This document shows positions 53,297 to 62,699 of a stretch of 64,000 bases of DNA, one piece after another. The stretch comes from Clostridiaceae bacterium. Its GTDB lineage: Bacteria; Bacillota; Clostridia; Acetivibrionales; DUMB01. The stretch covers positions 1 to 64,000 of the forward strand of contig DUMB01000044.1 of assembly GCA_012840085.1 (NCBI GenBank). Reading direction: 5' to 3'. Made by a program: the position numbers and the translations under genes. Each line of letters starts with the position of its first letter. Positions within the stretch are counted from its first letter, which is position 1. The notes under the pieces are model-generated. The model had not been told where the DNA came from and did not search any database. It worked only from the letters and a program-made list of their open reading frames with translations.

Positions 53297-55147
53297 ATGA
53301 AACTTAAGAAACTAATTCTGGAGAACTTCAGAGGCTTTAATAAAGCTGAGATTGATTTCGATGACAACATGAATGTTATAATCGGAAAGAATGATATAGG
53401 TAAATCTACAATACTTGAAGCACTAGAATTGTTTATCAATGGAGAGAACAAAGATTGTCAGATAAAAATAGATTCTGCCGACTGCAATATCTCGGCAGTA
53501 GATAAAAAAATTACCATTGGAGCATGTTTTAAAATAAGAGAAGATGAGCCAATCGTAATTGATAGTACAAACCCGACTAAACTATCAGAAGAGTATCTTT
53601 TAAATAGCGATGGTCTGTTAGAAATTCATAGAGTTTATGATTGTTCGAAACAGAAAATTAATAGAACTGATATCAAAACATACATAAAAGCTGCTTATCC
53701 TTCAACTTTTGAAAAGCCATTAGTAACAATGAAAATAACAGAGTTAAGAAAGAAACTGGACGAATTAAAAGATAATATTGATGATTATAATTCAGTTGAT
53801 AAAACTAAGAGTGCTGAAATCCGGAAAGCCATATATAAGGTATCAAACATTGAAGATAAGGTTGTTACCTATATTGATATTAATTCAAGTGATGATACAA
53901 AGAACGTATGGGAAAGTATTAAGAAAAATTTACCACTTTATTTTTTATTCCAATCTGATAGACCTAATACAGATGGAGATTCAGAAGTTCAGAATCCACT
54001 TAAGATAGCTACTAAAAATGCACTAACAAAAGTCCAGGAATATCTTGATAAAGTAAAAAGTGAAGTAGAAAAAGAAGTAATGAAGATAGGACAGGAAACA
54101 ATTGAGAAATTGAAGGATTTTAATACAGATATTGCAACTAACTTAAAAACTAACCTTGATTTAAAGGGGTGGGATAGCGTTTTTTCATTTTCGCTTATTG
54201 GAGATGACAATATACCACTCAACAAAAGGGGTAGCGGTGTTAGAAGACTGATTCTTCTGAGTTATTTCAGAGCAGAAGCAGAGAGGATTATTAAGGAATC
54301 ATCTACTAACGAGGTTATTTATGCTATTGAAGAGCCAGAAACTTCTCAACATCCAGACTATCAGAAAATGCTAATTCAAACGTTATTAGAAATATCTAAT
54401 GATGAAAAACATCAAATAATTATTACAACACATACACCAGAAATTGCTAAGATGGTTAGCAGAGAGCAGTTAATTTTTATTAGGAGAAATGACAAGAATG
54501 AGCCTACTATTGAGAAAGATGAAAACGCAAAAATAAAAGGTATCGTTGATACCCTTGGTGTTTTACCTACAGCTATTTCTAAGTTAGTAATATGTGTTGA
54601 AGGCGAAAATGATGTTAACTTTCTATTGAACATTAACCAAAGTATTGAAGAATTTAAAAATATTATAGATTTGAAAAAAGAAAAAATTTCTATCATTCCA
54701 ATGCAAGGTAGTAATTTGATAACATGGGTTAATAAAGACTATCTTAAAGATTCAAACGTTATAGAATTTCACTTATATGACAATGATAAAAAAGAATATT
54801 GCGAATTAATAAAAAATATATGTGCTGCAAATGATGGAAGACGATATGGCTTTAATACAAAAATGTTGGAGATGGAAAACTATATTCACCCGAGCCTAAT
54901 AAAAGAAGAATTTGGTATAGAATTTAGTGAGGACTTATATGCATGGGGAAGCGTTGATGTACCTCAGTTTTTGAAAGATAAAGTAAAGCCTGAGATTGCT
55001 GATGCATCAGAACGTGAAAAATGTATTAAGCAGATATTAAACTGTAGAGTAGCTAAAAAAATTACAAAAGAACACTTAAGAGAAATTGGTGTGTTTGATG
55101 AAGTTGAAGGCTGGTTTCGTGAAATAAAAAGACTATATGAAGCATAA
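53297..55147 (+). CDS. OLD-family ATP-dependent nuclease (AAA plus Toprim)
   Basis: 616 residues. ABC/RecF-type ATPase: Walker A GKNDIGKS (30-37), a long helical insert, the signature LNKRGSGVRRLILL, Walker B VIYAIEEPETSQHP (about 341), and H-loop IITTHTPEIA. A C-terminal Toprim domain follows: VCVEGENDV (about 435) with acidic YDND (about 495). This is the OLD architecture. Known relatives are the P2 OLD exonuclease and, in defence systems, GajA. No partner gene (for example a GajB helicase or a retron) is adjacent; it is a lone gene. It is more AT-rich than its neighbours and lies beside tRNA-Ser, which suggests horizontal acquisition. Ribosome site AAGGTGGGG. Cytoplasmic. Confidence 0.88.
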   Translation: MKLKKLILENFRGFNKAEIDFDDNMNVIIGKNDIGKSTILEALELFINGENKDCQIKIDSADCNISAVDKKITIGACFKIREDEPIVIDSTNPTKLSEEYLLNSDGLLEIHRVYDCSKQKINRTDIKTYIKAAYPSTFEKPLVTMKITELRKKLDELKDNIDDYNSVDKTKSAEIRKAIYKVSNIEDKVVTYIDINSSDDTKNVWESIKKNLPLYFLFQSDRPNTDGDSEVQNPLKIATKNALTKVQEYLDKVKSEVEKEVMKIGQETIEKLKDFNTDIATNLKTNLDLKGWDSVFSFSLIGDDNIPLNKRGSGVRRLILLSYFRAEAERIIKESSTNEVIYAIEEPETSQHPDYQKMLIQTLLEISNDEKHQIIITTHTPEIAKMVSREQLIFIRRNDKNEPTIEKDENAKIKGIVDTLGVLPTAISKLVICVEGENDVNFLLNINQSIEEFKNIIDLKKEKISIIPMQGSNLITWVNKDYLKDSNVIEFHLYDNDKKEYCELIKNICAANDGRRYGFNTKMLEMENYIHPSLIKEEFGIEFSEDLYAWGSVDVPQFLKDKVKPEIADASEREKCIKQILNCRVAKKITKEHLREIGVFDEVEGWFREIKRLYEA

Positions 55148-55200
55148 AAAAACCACTGTTAGAACCATATTGGAACCACGACGTCAATTTGAGTATAACA

Positions 55201-55230
55201 AAGGGCTACAGGTAAAAACTTGTAGCCCTT
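55201..55230. terminator. Hairpin between the OLD gene and tRNA-Ser
   Basis: AAGGGCTACA (55201-55210) and TGTAGCCCTT (55221-55230) form a 10-bp stem with a loop GGTAAAAACT. It probably ends the OLD transcript, or the tRNA transcript from the other side; the T tract is short. Confidence 0.6.
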
Positions 55231-55235
55231 GACTT

Positions 55236-55326
55236 TGGCGGAGAGTCAGGGATTCGAACCCTGGATACCCTTACAGGTATACATGATTTCCAGTCATGCG
55301 CCCTCGTCCAACTAGGCGAACTCTCC
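55236..55326 (-). tRNA. tRNA-Ser (GGA anticodon)
   Basis: The minus strand gives a class II tRNA of 91 nt with GGAGAGTT at the 5' end and AACTCTCC-paired acceptor, the CCA encoded at its 3' end (55236-55238). Anticodon arm CATGA-CTGGAAA-TCATG gives anticodon GGA. A long variable arm (TATACCTGTAAGGGTATC) and T-loop GGTTCGAATCC are present. The 3' end faces the OLD nuclease gene, as expected for an integration site, but no duplicated att copy or integrase was found. Confidence 0.95.
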
Positions 55327-55496
55327 ATGAATAATTTTTAATTTTTTTGGCCGCTCATGCATCTGCAACTCTATTTTCATATTACGTCTATTTACACAAG
55401 CCGCCTTATTATTCTACAATAGTTATGAGCTGTTGTCAATGAAAAGAAAAATCCAGTTTGTGTAATTTTAATTATGAGAAAGGAAATGATATTATA

Positions 55497-57461
55497 ATGC
55501 ATCTATCTCCCAGACAAATTCATCTTGATTTTCATACATCTGAGTACATACCGGACGTAGGGTTAAATTTCAATCCGAAAGATTTTGCAAGAACATTTAA
55601 GGAAGCGAGTGTCACTTCTGTAACGGTATTTGCCAGAGGGCACCATGGTTGGCTCTACTATCCGTCAAAGCGCTTTCCGGAGCTTGTGCATCCCAATTTG
55701 AAAAGAAGAAATCTTTTATTGGAGCAGGTCCGCGCTCTTCATGAAGAAGGTTTGCGTGCACCGGTGTATATTACCGTGCAATGGGATTATCAATCTGCAA
55801 CCACCCATCCCGAATGGCTGATTCGCAAAAAAGATGGCTCTCATGAGGGTGAATCGTTTACAGAACCGGGTTTTCATCAGTCATTGTGTGTAAATACAGG
55901 ATATTATGATTTCCTGAAAGCACAAACTGCTGAGATTTGCGAGTTGTTAGGAAATGAACTGGATGGAATCTTTTTTGATATAGTAGGTATACGCCCCTGC
56001 TGGTGTGCTGCCTGCCTCGCCGAAATGAAGAAGGAAGGTATTGATATTGCAGACGAACAAGCTGTAAGAGCCTTTGCCAAGAAAGTGATTGACCGCTTTA
56101 AAAAGAACATGACTGAGGTCGTGCGCAGCTACAGCAGCAATTGCACAATTTTTTACAACATGGGGCATATTGGCCCTTGTACAAAGGCAAGCAGCAACTA
56201 TTACACTCATTTCGAGCTGGAAAGCCTGCCTTCAGGTTCATGGGGATATCTGCATTTTCCTGTGACAGCCCGTTACGCAAGAAAACTGAAAACTGATTGT
56301 CTTGGCATGACAGGCAAGTTTCATACTGAGTGGGGGGATTTCCATTCACTGAAAAATGTTGCGGCACTGGAGTTTGAATGTTTCCGCATACTAAGCTATG
56401 GCTTTGCATGTTCAATAGGTGACCAGCTGGAACCTTGCGGCATGCTTAATCCTGCAACTTACCGCTTGGTTGGCAAGGTTTACAGCCAGTTTAAGGAAAG
56501 AGAAAGCTGGGCAAGGCCATCGAAACCGGTGGTTGAAGCTGCGCTTGTGACATCTGAAAATTCCCTGTATGAGCACCAGATCCCCGATAGTGTATTTGGA
56601 GCATCTCAAATGCTTGAAGAACTTGCTATTCAGTTTGATATCATTGATGAGGAAATGGACCTTGATGGATACCGCCTGGTCATTTTACCTGATGATTTCA
56701 TTGCATCTGAAACTTTCCAGGGCAAACTGAATGAATTCGTAATGAAGGGTGGCAAGGTCATTTCCTGCGCCAGAGGAGGGCTTAATAACACCGGCAACTA
56801 TCCTGACTGTTTTGGTGTGAGACATATTGGCAAGGCAGAAAAATATCCCGACTTTGTGGTACCGGAAGGTGAAATGGCTTATGGCCTTGAGGAAGGCAAT
56901 GAGTATGTAATCTACCAAAGAGGTGAAGCTATTCAGGCAACTGCTGCAAAGACTATTTTGAAGGCACGTGCGCCATATTTCAACCGTGAGGGCGATCATT
57001 TCTGTTCCCACAGGTATACGCCTTCGGCAAAAGGCGAATGTTACCCTGCCGCATTTATGAACAATGGCGTAATTGTATTCAGTCACCCATTGTTCACACA
57101 ATACCGCGAAAATGCGCCCCGCTGGTGTAAACAGCTGGTTTCCAATGCAATAGACCTGTTACTGGCAAAAAGGCTTGTTCGGCACAACGGTCCTTCCACC
57201 ATGACGGTCAGCCTGCTGGAACAGCCTGAACAAAGGCGTTTTACAGCGCACCTTCTTTCGTATATACCTGTAAGAAAATCCGCAACTATTGATATTATAG
57301 AAGAACGTACCGTACTGCATAATGTATTGATGGAATTTAATCTCCCACGCGAAATAAAAAGCGTAAGGCTGGTACCGGAAAATATTCCCCTCGAAATCAG
57401 AGATGGAAAAATACTAGTTCCTAAAGTAGACGGATATGCTATAGTGGAACTGTCATATTAA
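55497..57461 (+). CDS. GHL6/alpha-amylase-like glycoside hydrolase with Glyco_hydro_42M-like domain
   Basis: 654 residues from ATG 55497 (ribosome site AAAGGA). N-terminal TIM-barrel typical of the GHL6 family of putative glycosidases (IHLDFHTSEYIPDVGLNFNP; VYITVQWDYQSATTHPEWLI; LDGIFFDIVGIRPCWCAACL). Around residues 370-570 is a beta-galactosidase trimerisation-type domain (LVILPDDFIASETFQGKLNE; GGKVISCARGG), and the C-terminus is beta-rich. There is no signal peptide, so it acts on intracellular oligosaccharides or on imported sugars. The nearby ribose-type ABC transporter operon and YesM/YesN pair fit a carbohydrate-utilisation setting, but they are on the opposite strand. Substrate unknown. 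Confidence 0.8.
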   Translation: MHLSPRQIHLDFHTSEYIPDVGLNFNPKDFARTFKEASVTSVTVFARGHHGWLYYPSKRFPELVHPNLKRRNLLLEQVRALHEEGLRAPVYITVQWDYQSATTHPEWLIRKKDGSHEGESFTEPGFHQSLCVNTGYYDFLKAQTAEICELLGNELDGIFFDIVGIRPCWCAACLAEMKKEGIDIADEQAVRAFAKKVIDRFKKNMTEVVRSYSSNCTIFYNMGHIGPCTKASSNYYTHFELESLPSGSWGYLHFPVTARYARKLKTDCLGMTGKFHTEWGDFHSLKNVAALEFECFRILSYGFACSIGDQLEPCGMLNPATYRLVGKVYSQFKERESWARPSKPVVEAALVTSENSLYEHQIPDSVFGASQMLEELAIQFDIIDEEMDLDGYRLVILPDDFIASETFQGKLNEFVMKGGKVISCARGGLNNTGNYPDCFGVRHIGKAEKYPDFVVPEGEMAYGLEEGNEYVIYQRGEAIQATAAKTILKARAPYFNREGDHFCSHRYTPSAKGECYPAAFMNNGVIVFSHPLFTQYRENAPRWCKQLVSNAIDLLLAKRLVRHNGPSTMTVSLLEQPEQRRFTAHLLSYIPVRKSATIDIIEERTVLHNVLMEFNLPREIKSVRLVPENIPLEIRDGKILVPKVDGYAIVELSY

Positions 57462-57468
57462 CTCTAGC

Positions 57469-57592
57469 TTAACTTGTAGCTTAACTTGTTGTGCCGGCAT
57501 TCCGACAGCAGGAGTTTCGAGCTTAAGAGCTGTTAAAACTTACTCTAAAGCTCCATATAATGTTATCTTCATTTCATAGCGCTACAAGTTAA
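57469..57592. repeat. Palindromic intergenic element, copy B
   Basis: Starts with TTAACTTGTAGC (57469-57480) and ends with GCTACAAGTTAA (57581-57592), a perfect 12-bp inverted repeat about 124 bp across. The inner segment 57481-57531 matches copy A (34739-34789, minus). It looks like a small non-autonomous element in a 258-bp gap. Confidence 0.65.
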
Positions 57593-57719
57593 CTTGACTG
57601 CCATATTGCAGCTTTCGGAGGTTCACTCCGCAAGTACCATGTTTCGGCTGCCGGGAAAGAATCCTGTAAGTTTCATATTTCAACCTTCAATATTTTAAAC
57701 TTCAGGAATAAATCTTGAG

Positions 57720-59204
57720 CTAAGGCTGGCTTTTCTCCAGCGTCATCCGTACCTCTGTGCCAACAGCCACCTGGCTGTCGATTTCAACAACATTCTTCCC
57801 ATACTTGATTTCCAGCCTTCTTATAACATTGGAAAGCCCTATCCCCGTCCTGCAGTCATCCTTTGTCGTATCATCCTTGCAATTTATAATACTTTGCAGC
57901 TTTTCCTGGGTAATACCCAATCCGTTGTCTTTTACGACAATTATTATGTTTTCTCCCTTATCGTGAATTCTTAATTCCAACTTTCCGCCTTCTTCTTTGG
58001 ATTCCAGCCCGTGAACAATTGCATTTTCCACAATAGGCTGCAGTATCATGCTGGGTATTTTGTAATCCAAAGCGCTCTGGTCAATATCCAAAATATATTC
58101 AATCCTGTTCCCGAAACGAATTCTCTGAATGTACAGGTAGTTTTTCACAATTTCTACTTCTTCCCTTAATGTTATGTTCTCATTGAGCTTGCTCAGGTTA
58201 TATCTCAAAATGTATGCCATGCTCTCCAGCATCTTTTTAGTCTGGACAGCCTCTTCAATATCAGCCAGTGCCGCAATGGAATTCATGGTGTTGAAAAGAA
58301 AATGAGGATTAATTTGTGATTGCAGGAACTTCAGCTCTGACTGTTTCAACAGATTTGAAATCTCCAGATTTTTTATTTCCTGCTCTTTTAGTTTTCTTTC
58401 AATACTCGCCTTTTCCTCAATTCTGTTAATCAGGCTTTTTATCTCGGTAATCATAAAATTAAAAGACTCAATTAACACATTGATTTCATCATTTGTCTTA
58501 TAGCTGATAGGCTTTACTTCCAGATCTCCCTTGGCAAACCTCTTTAATCTCAACACCAGCTGGTGGATAGGCGTTGAAATCTTTCTGGTGAACCTGACTA
58601 CAAATACAATACACAGCAAAGTAATACATGCTGTTAAAATATAAATAGTATTCTCCTGTCTTCTGATAAGTGTCTGAAAACTCGAATAATGAGATTGTAC
58701 ACTCAGCAACTCGTTTAACAACAAGCCTTTTACTTCATCCTGTATATAACCTTTCAGCCTCGAAAGTTCCGCAACAAGATGATTTATATAGATTTGTTCC
58801 ATTTGAACATTATAATTCCTTATTATATTTTCGCCCTTTTCATCAAAAGTTTCCACCATTTTCCCGATGTCTTTGTATTTATAGCGAACTTCCCCCGTAC
58901 TGCCGTCTTTAAGTTGCTGGATATGGTTTTGCAGTTCTATTATTTTCTGGTGGTAGCCGTTGACATATTCCGTAGAACCGCTGTGGGCATAGTTTTCCAC
59001 GTCCTGATAAGCTTCGTCTATTCTTATGGAAATATAATGTATCTCAACAAGTTTTTTGAGCATGGTATGAAAGTTGATGTAAAACAGCTTAAATCCATAC
59101 ATCGAATACATGTTAAGTGAAAGCATTAAGAAAATAACAACCAGAAAATACATAATAAGCTTTTTCATCAATGTGGAATTTTTTCTTTCGATGCCATTTC
59201 CCAT
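57720..59204 (-). CDS. YesM-type sensor histidine kinase
   Basis: 494 residues from ATG 59204 (ribosome site AGGTG). Transmembrane helices near residues 13-33 and 190-210 flank a helical extracellular sensor (four-helix type, IHYISIRIDEAYQDVENYAH). HAMP (KISTPIHQLVLRLKRFAKGD) and the kinase core follow, with phosphoacceptor in LQSQINPHFLFNTMNSIAAL, ATPase QPIVENAIVHG and VKDNGLGI. It follows its response-regulator gene by 86 bp in the same direction. The nearby ABC-UroD operon is a plausible target. Confidence 0.92.
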   Translation of the reverse strand: MGNGIERKNSTLMKKLIMYFLVVIFLMLSLNMYSMYGFKLFYINFHTMLKKLVEIHYISIRIDEAYQDVENYAHSGSTEYVNGYHQKIIELQNHIQQLKDGSTGEVRYKYKDIGKMVETFDEKGENIIRNYNVQMEQIYINHLVAELSRLKGYIQDEVKGLLLNELLSVQSHYSSFQTLIRRQENTIYILTACITLLCIVFVVRFTRKISTPIHQLVLRLKRFAKGDLEVKPISYKTNDEINVLIESFNFMITEIKSLINRIEEKASIERKLKEQEIKNLEISNLLKQSELKFLQSQINPHFLFNTMNSIAALADIEEAVQTKKMLESMAYILRYNLSKLNENITLREEVEIVKNYLYIQRIRFGNRIEYILDIDQSALDYKIPSMILQPIVENAIVHGLESKEEGGKLELRIHDKGENIIIVVKDNGLGITQEKLQSIINCKDDTTKDDCRTGIGLSNVIRRLEIKYGKNVVEIDSQVAVGTEVRMTLEKSQP

Positions 59205-59290
59205 TTGCTTTCACCTGTCTTTTTTGTATTCTGTCAACTTTTTTAGATTTCATTATCCTTTTTAGATTTTATAGTCCTTTTCATATTTTA

Positions 59291-60895
59291 TTATCTTTTT
59301 TGGATTCTGTACTGTTTCGGCGTTAGACCTGTATTTTTCTTGAAAATCCTGCAAAAATAATTTGCATCCTCGTATCCTACCATGTTACTGATTTGTTTTA
59401 TGTTCTTGTTTCCATGTTTAAGCAGCTCTTTTGCATAAGATATTCTCTTTTCAATAATATAATCAATAAAGTTGGTTCCAAACTCGTCCTTAAAGATTTT
59501 GCTCAGGTATTGGGGGCTTATACCCACCTTTTCAGCAACCGATTCAAGAGTTATATCCTTGCAAAAGGGATTTTTGATGCAATTATGAATTTGATTTATC
59601 AAATTCGTGTTTTTATACTGTTTTAACGATCCTACCTGCTCAATAATGCTGTGTACACTGTTCTTGCACCATATTTTTATTTCCTCGAAATCGCGCAGGT
59701 TGCTGAGTTCTGTCAGTATACCCGAGTTTTTGAACAGGTTTATGTCAATTCCTATTTGGTACACTGTCCGCTTTAGCATTGCGACAAGCTGGCTTACGTA
59801 TTCCTTGGCGGTTTCGGGATTGCAGCAATTATTAAATATCCGGGAAATCATGTCATTGGCAATGTCCATTGCTTTTTCAACATTTCCAAGCCTTATATTC
59901 TCTAAAAGCTCACTTTCTAATTGCACAGGATATTCGTAGAGGTGATTGTCTGCTTCTTCCTGAATACAATGGTAATGTATGATGTCACTGCTCTGCATGG
60001 CTTTTCTTAGCGCGTTGTTTGCTTCTTCATAAGAATAATGGAAATTTTTTATTTCAGAATAACAGTTGCCTATGCCAACAGCAACATCCAGCCTGGTTAT
60101 TATTTTTATTCTTCTTTTTATCTCCTGTGCTATTTCCAGAGACTCTTTTATCAAATTATTATTTAATTCCGCTTTTTCTACAGGGAAAAATACAACAATG
60201 ACATTACCTACAGTGTTTCCGAATATGCACCTTTTCATCTTGGGAAGAAATTTCACTGCCACATCATACACTTTATCCCTGTAAATCGTGTTCCTGATGG
60301 GATCATTAATATGTCTTGAGTCATTCTGGCCGGGTGAAATAAGCATAAAATAGCCCGCTTCAATTTTATCCTGCAAAAAATTGATATAGCCTTTGACCTC
60401 ATCGACATCGGCGGTTCCTGTGATGAAAGCTGAAACCAGTTCCTTTTGAATAAAAGGCTTGATCACGCTTATCTTATCTTTTATCTCCGACTCTGCTTTC
60501 AATTTTATTTTTTCCCTGTCTTCGGAAATTTCCTGCAAGACCTTGTTGATTTTTTCTATAACTTCTTCCTTTTTCACGGGCTTTACCAGATACCCTTTAA
60601 CTCCAATATCAAGTGCCTGCTGAACATAATTAAAGTTGTCATATGCGGTTAAAATTAATATCTTTCTGTCAGAAAACTCGCTGAGTATTTCCCTGGAAGC
60701 GTCTATGCCATTAATACCGGGCATTTTGATATCCATTATAATGATGTCAGGCTGCAATTTGCGGTTAAGTTCTATTGCCTGCCGTCCGCTCTCAGCTTCA
60801 CCTACTACTTCGATATTGTTAAAATTTTTTGAAATGAGAGTGTGAAAAGCATATCGGGCCAGAGCTTCATCATCAGCAATAAGCAGCTTGTACAT
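59291..60895 (-). CDS. YesN/AraC-type response regulator
   Basis: 534 residues from ATG 60895 behind GGAGAG. Receiver: ADDEA, DIIIMDIKMPGING and the lysine in YLVKPVK. A long central region is followed by two AraC-type HTH motifs (DITLESVAEKVGISPQYLSK; NIKQISNMVGYEDANYFCRI), so this copy is intact, unlike the ones at 5.2 and 49.3 kb. It is expected to activate transport or sugar-use genes. Its immediate upstream neighbour on the same strand is the kinase-like protein at 60965. Confidence 0.92.
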   Translation of the reverse strand: MYKLLIADDEALARYAFHTLISKNFNNIEVVGEAESGRQAIELNRKLQPDIIIMDIKMPGINGIDASREILSEFSDRKILILTAYDNFNYVQQALDIGVKGYLVKPVKKEEVIEKINKVLQEISEDREKIKLKAESEIKDKISVIKPFIQKELVSAFITGTADVDEVKGYINFLQDKIEAGYFMLISPGQNDSRHINDPIRNTIYRDKVYDVAVKFLPKMKRCIFGNTVGNVIVVFFPVEKAELNNNLIKESLEIAQEIKRRIKIITRLDVAVGIGNCYSEIKNFHYSYEEANNALRKAMQSSDIIHYHCIQEEADNHLYEYPVQLESELLENIRLGNVEKAMDIANDMISRIFNNCCNPETAKEYVSQLVAMLKRTVYQIGIDINLFKNSGILTELSNLRDFEEIKIWCKNSVHSIIEQVGSLKQYKNTNLINQIHNCIKNPFCKDITLESVAEKVGISPQYLSKIFKDEFGTNFIDYIIEKRISYAKELLKHGNKNIKQISNMVGYEDANYFCRIFKKNTGLTPKQYRIQKR

Positions 60896-60964
60896 TTGTC
60901 CTCTCCTTTCCTAAGCTATAGGTTTCAAAGCCAGGAATATTTTTTGTTCCGGTTAAGCATTAGT

Positions 60965-61399
60965 TCATAAATGCTTGGTAAATGTCTCTCTATGATCCTC
61001 TGACTCCAGTATAATTTTCAAACAGTTATCTTTACTCATGTCAAATTCCAGAGTAATGCCAACAGGTTTGTCGAACTGCTCCAGAGCTTTGTATAGTATG
61101 GTATCAAAAAAATCTATGACAGACAGATGTTTTATAAAGATACCTTTATTTTGCTGTTCATTTACCACATGCACATTGAAACGGTCACCGTGCTGCACTT
61201 TTATTATTGTAATGTATTTGTTCAGAATTTCGAGTTCGTAAAAGAGTGTAACTGTTTGAATATCACTTACCAAATATCGAAAAACTTCATTGAAGTTTTC
61301 CAGCAACATCAGCGTTCCATGGGCTTCTTCTACATATGCCATCTGGCTTGCATTAACCAGAATATTGCATATAAACTCATTTAACCTTTTCTGTTCCAT
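60965..61399 (-). CDS. Truncated LytS/YesM kinase-like protein without catalytic motifs
   Basis: About 144 residues from ATG 61399 (ribosome site GGGGACAGG). The middle (VEEAHGTLMLLENFNEVFRYLV) followed by TVTLFYELEILNKYITIIKV and QHGDRFNVHV matches the dimerisation and linker part of YesM-type kinases. The phosphoacceptor histidine in a QINPHF motif and the ATP-binding N and G boxes are absent; the rest corresponds to the ATPase shell (DILYKALEQFDKPVGIT...). It lies 69 bp upstream of a real YesN/YesM pair and may be a partner or decoy of that pair. Its role is unknown. Confidence 0.6.
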   Translation of the reverse strand: MEQKRLNEFICNILVNASQMAYVEEAHGTLMLLENFNEVFRYLVSDIQTVTLFYELEILNKYITIIKVQHGDRFNVHVVNEQQNKGIFIKHLSVIDFFDTILYKALEQFDKPVGITLEFDMSKDNCLKIILESEDHRETFTKHL

Positions 61400-61463
61400 A
61401 CCCTGTCCCCACTTCGTGCTTTCATGTTTTATTATACAATAATCATATGGTGCTTTGAAGCTG

Positions 61464-61507
61464 TAAAAAAGTAAAACCCCTTGGTAATAACTCGTAAAAG
61501 GGGTTTT
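61464..61507 (-). terminator. Terminator of the UroD-ABC operon
   Basis: AAAACCCCTT (61473-61482) and AAGGGGTTTT (61498-61507) form a 10-bp stem; on the minus strand it is followed by ACTTTTTTACAG. It lies 23 nt past the UroD stop, so the kinase-like gene at 60965 is a separate unit. Confidence 0.85.
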
Positions 61508-61529
61508 ATTATACATGGATTACCTATGA

Positions 61530-62699
61530 CTACTTGTATATTCCATATTCCTGCAATGTTTCCCACATAGCCATGAAGTTTTCCGGAGGCACGTCGCTCT
61601 GGACGTTGTGAATTGCTGCAAATACGAAACCTCCACCGGGAGCCAGATCTTCTATACGCCTTTTTACTTCTTCCCTTACCTCTTCCGGTGTACCAAAAGG
61701 CAATACGCGCTGTGTATCAACTCCACCGCCCCAGAAAGTAATGTCCTTTCCGAATTCCCTTTTCAGCACTTTTGTATCCATGTCTTTGGCATTTACCTGA
61801 ACAGGATTCAAAATATCTACGCCTTCTTCGATCAAATAAGGAATCATAGGTATAACAGCACCACATGTATGATAGAAAATATACACTTTGTTCTTTGCCT
61901 TTTTCTTTATAAATTCAAACAGTTTTTTATGATATGGATGCACTATCTTTTTGTAAAGATCTACTGAACATAGCAAACTGTTTTGTGTAGCCAGGTCGTC
62001 AGCCTCGGACACGATCAGTACATTTTCACCCACTGTCTCCAGAGCCTTCTCCCAGTATTGCATCTTAAGTTCAGTGATTTTGTCCATGAGTGCATGGGCA
62101 AATTTCTCATTTAGTACCATATCGCAGAAGAATTTTTCGAAACCGCACATCCATAAAGCAGTTTCCCATATACCCGCATACTGCCTTCCCAGGATATAAG
62201 CCTTTTTCTCTTCATATACGTATTTGTCTGCTCTCTCTTTGAGCGTGGCAAATCTTGCAGGGTCAACCGGATCGGGCCATGGGAATTTTTCGATATCCTC
62301 TATGGTTTCTGCGTCTGCCAGAGGGCGTTCCATCATATCAAAATAGTGTCCCTTCTCCACAGGCATTTTCCAGCCTATTCCCCACTCATCTGTCATTTTA
62401 TAATAATCGCCGTCGCGTTCTATGTCTTTTGCCAATCCCTTTTTGGAAGGAGGACTGGGGTCAACGCATCTTACGTCTATCTTCAGCCTTTCAATCATAT
62501 CATCATCAATTCTTGCCAACTGCTGCATTACATCATAGATTTCCACTTCTTTCCCGGGCATTCCAAGGTACTTTCGCAGGTTGGTATAGCAATGCCTGTT
62601 CATACCTGTCAAAACGCTGCCGCCAAGATCAAAAGGAACACGGTCCGGCTCTCTATGCTCAAGTGCCGCCTTTACCCTTTCATAGCTTGTGTATTGCAT
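61530..62699 (-). CDS. Uroporphyrinogen decarboxylase-family protein
   Basis: 389 residues from ATG 62699 behind AAGGGGG. UroD-fold features are complete: EHREPDRVPFDLGG at the start, an HTCG metal/active-site stretch in IFYHTCGAVIPMIPYLIEEG, and the typical end GGGFVFAAIHNVQSDVPPEN. It differs from the thioredoxin-fused UroD at 29.9 kb, which has lost the histidine. Members of this wide family include corrinoid methyltransferases and other enzymes unrelated to heme. It overlaps the permease gene by 28 bp, so it is co-translated with a ribose-type ABC transporter; the enzyme probably works on the compound imported, perhaps a methylated sugar or glycoside. Confidence 0.9.
   Translation of the reverse strand: MQYTSYERVKAALEHREPDRVPFDLGGSVLTGMNRHCYTNLRKYLGMPGKEVEIYDVMQQLARIDDDMIERLKIDVRCVDPSPPSKKGLAKDIERDGDYYKMTDEWGIGWKMPVEKGHYFDMMERPLADAETIEDIEKFPWPDPVDPARFATLKERADKYVYEEKKAYILGRQYAGIWETALWMCGFEKFFCDMVLNEKFAHALMDKITELKMQYWEKALETVGENVLIVSEADDLATQNSLLCSVDLYKKIVHPYHKKLFEFIKKKAKNKVYIFYHTCGAVIPMIPYLIEEGVDILNPVQVNAKDMDTKVLKREFGKDITFWGGGVDTQRVLPFGTPEEVREEVKRRIEDLAPGGGFVFAAIHNVQSDVPPENFMAMWETLQEYGIYK

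Noticed and set aside
52729-55235. Genomic island with att duplication at tRNA-Ser
   Set aside because: No second copy of the tRNA 3' end and no integrase were found in the window, so only proximity supports it.
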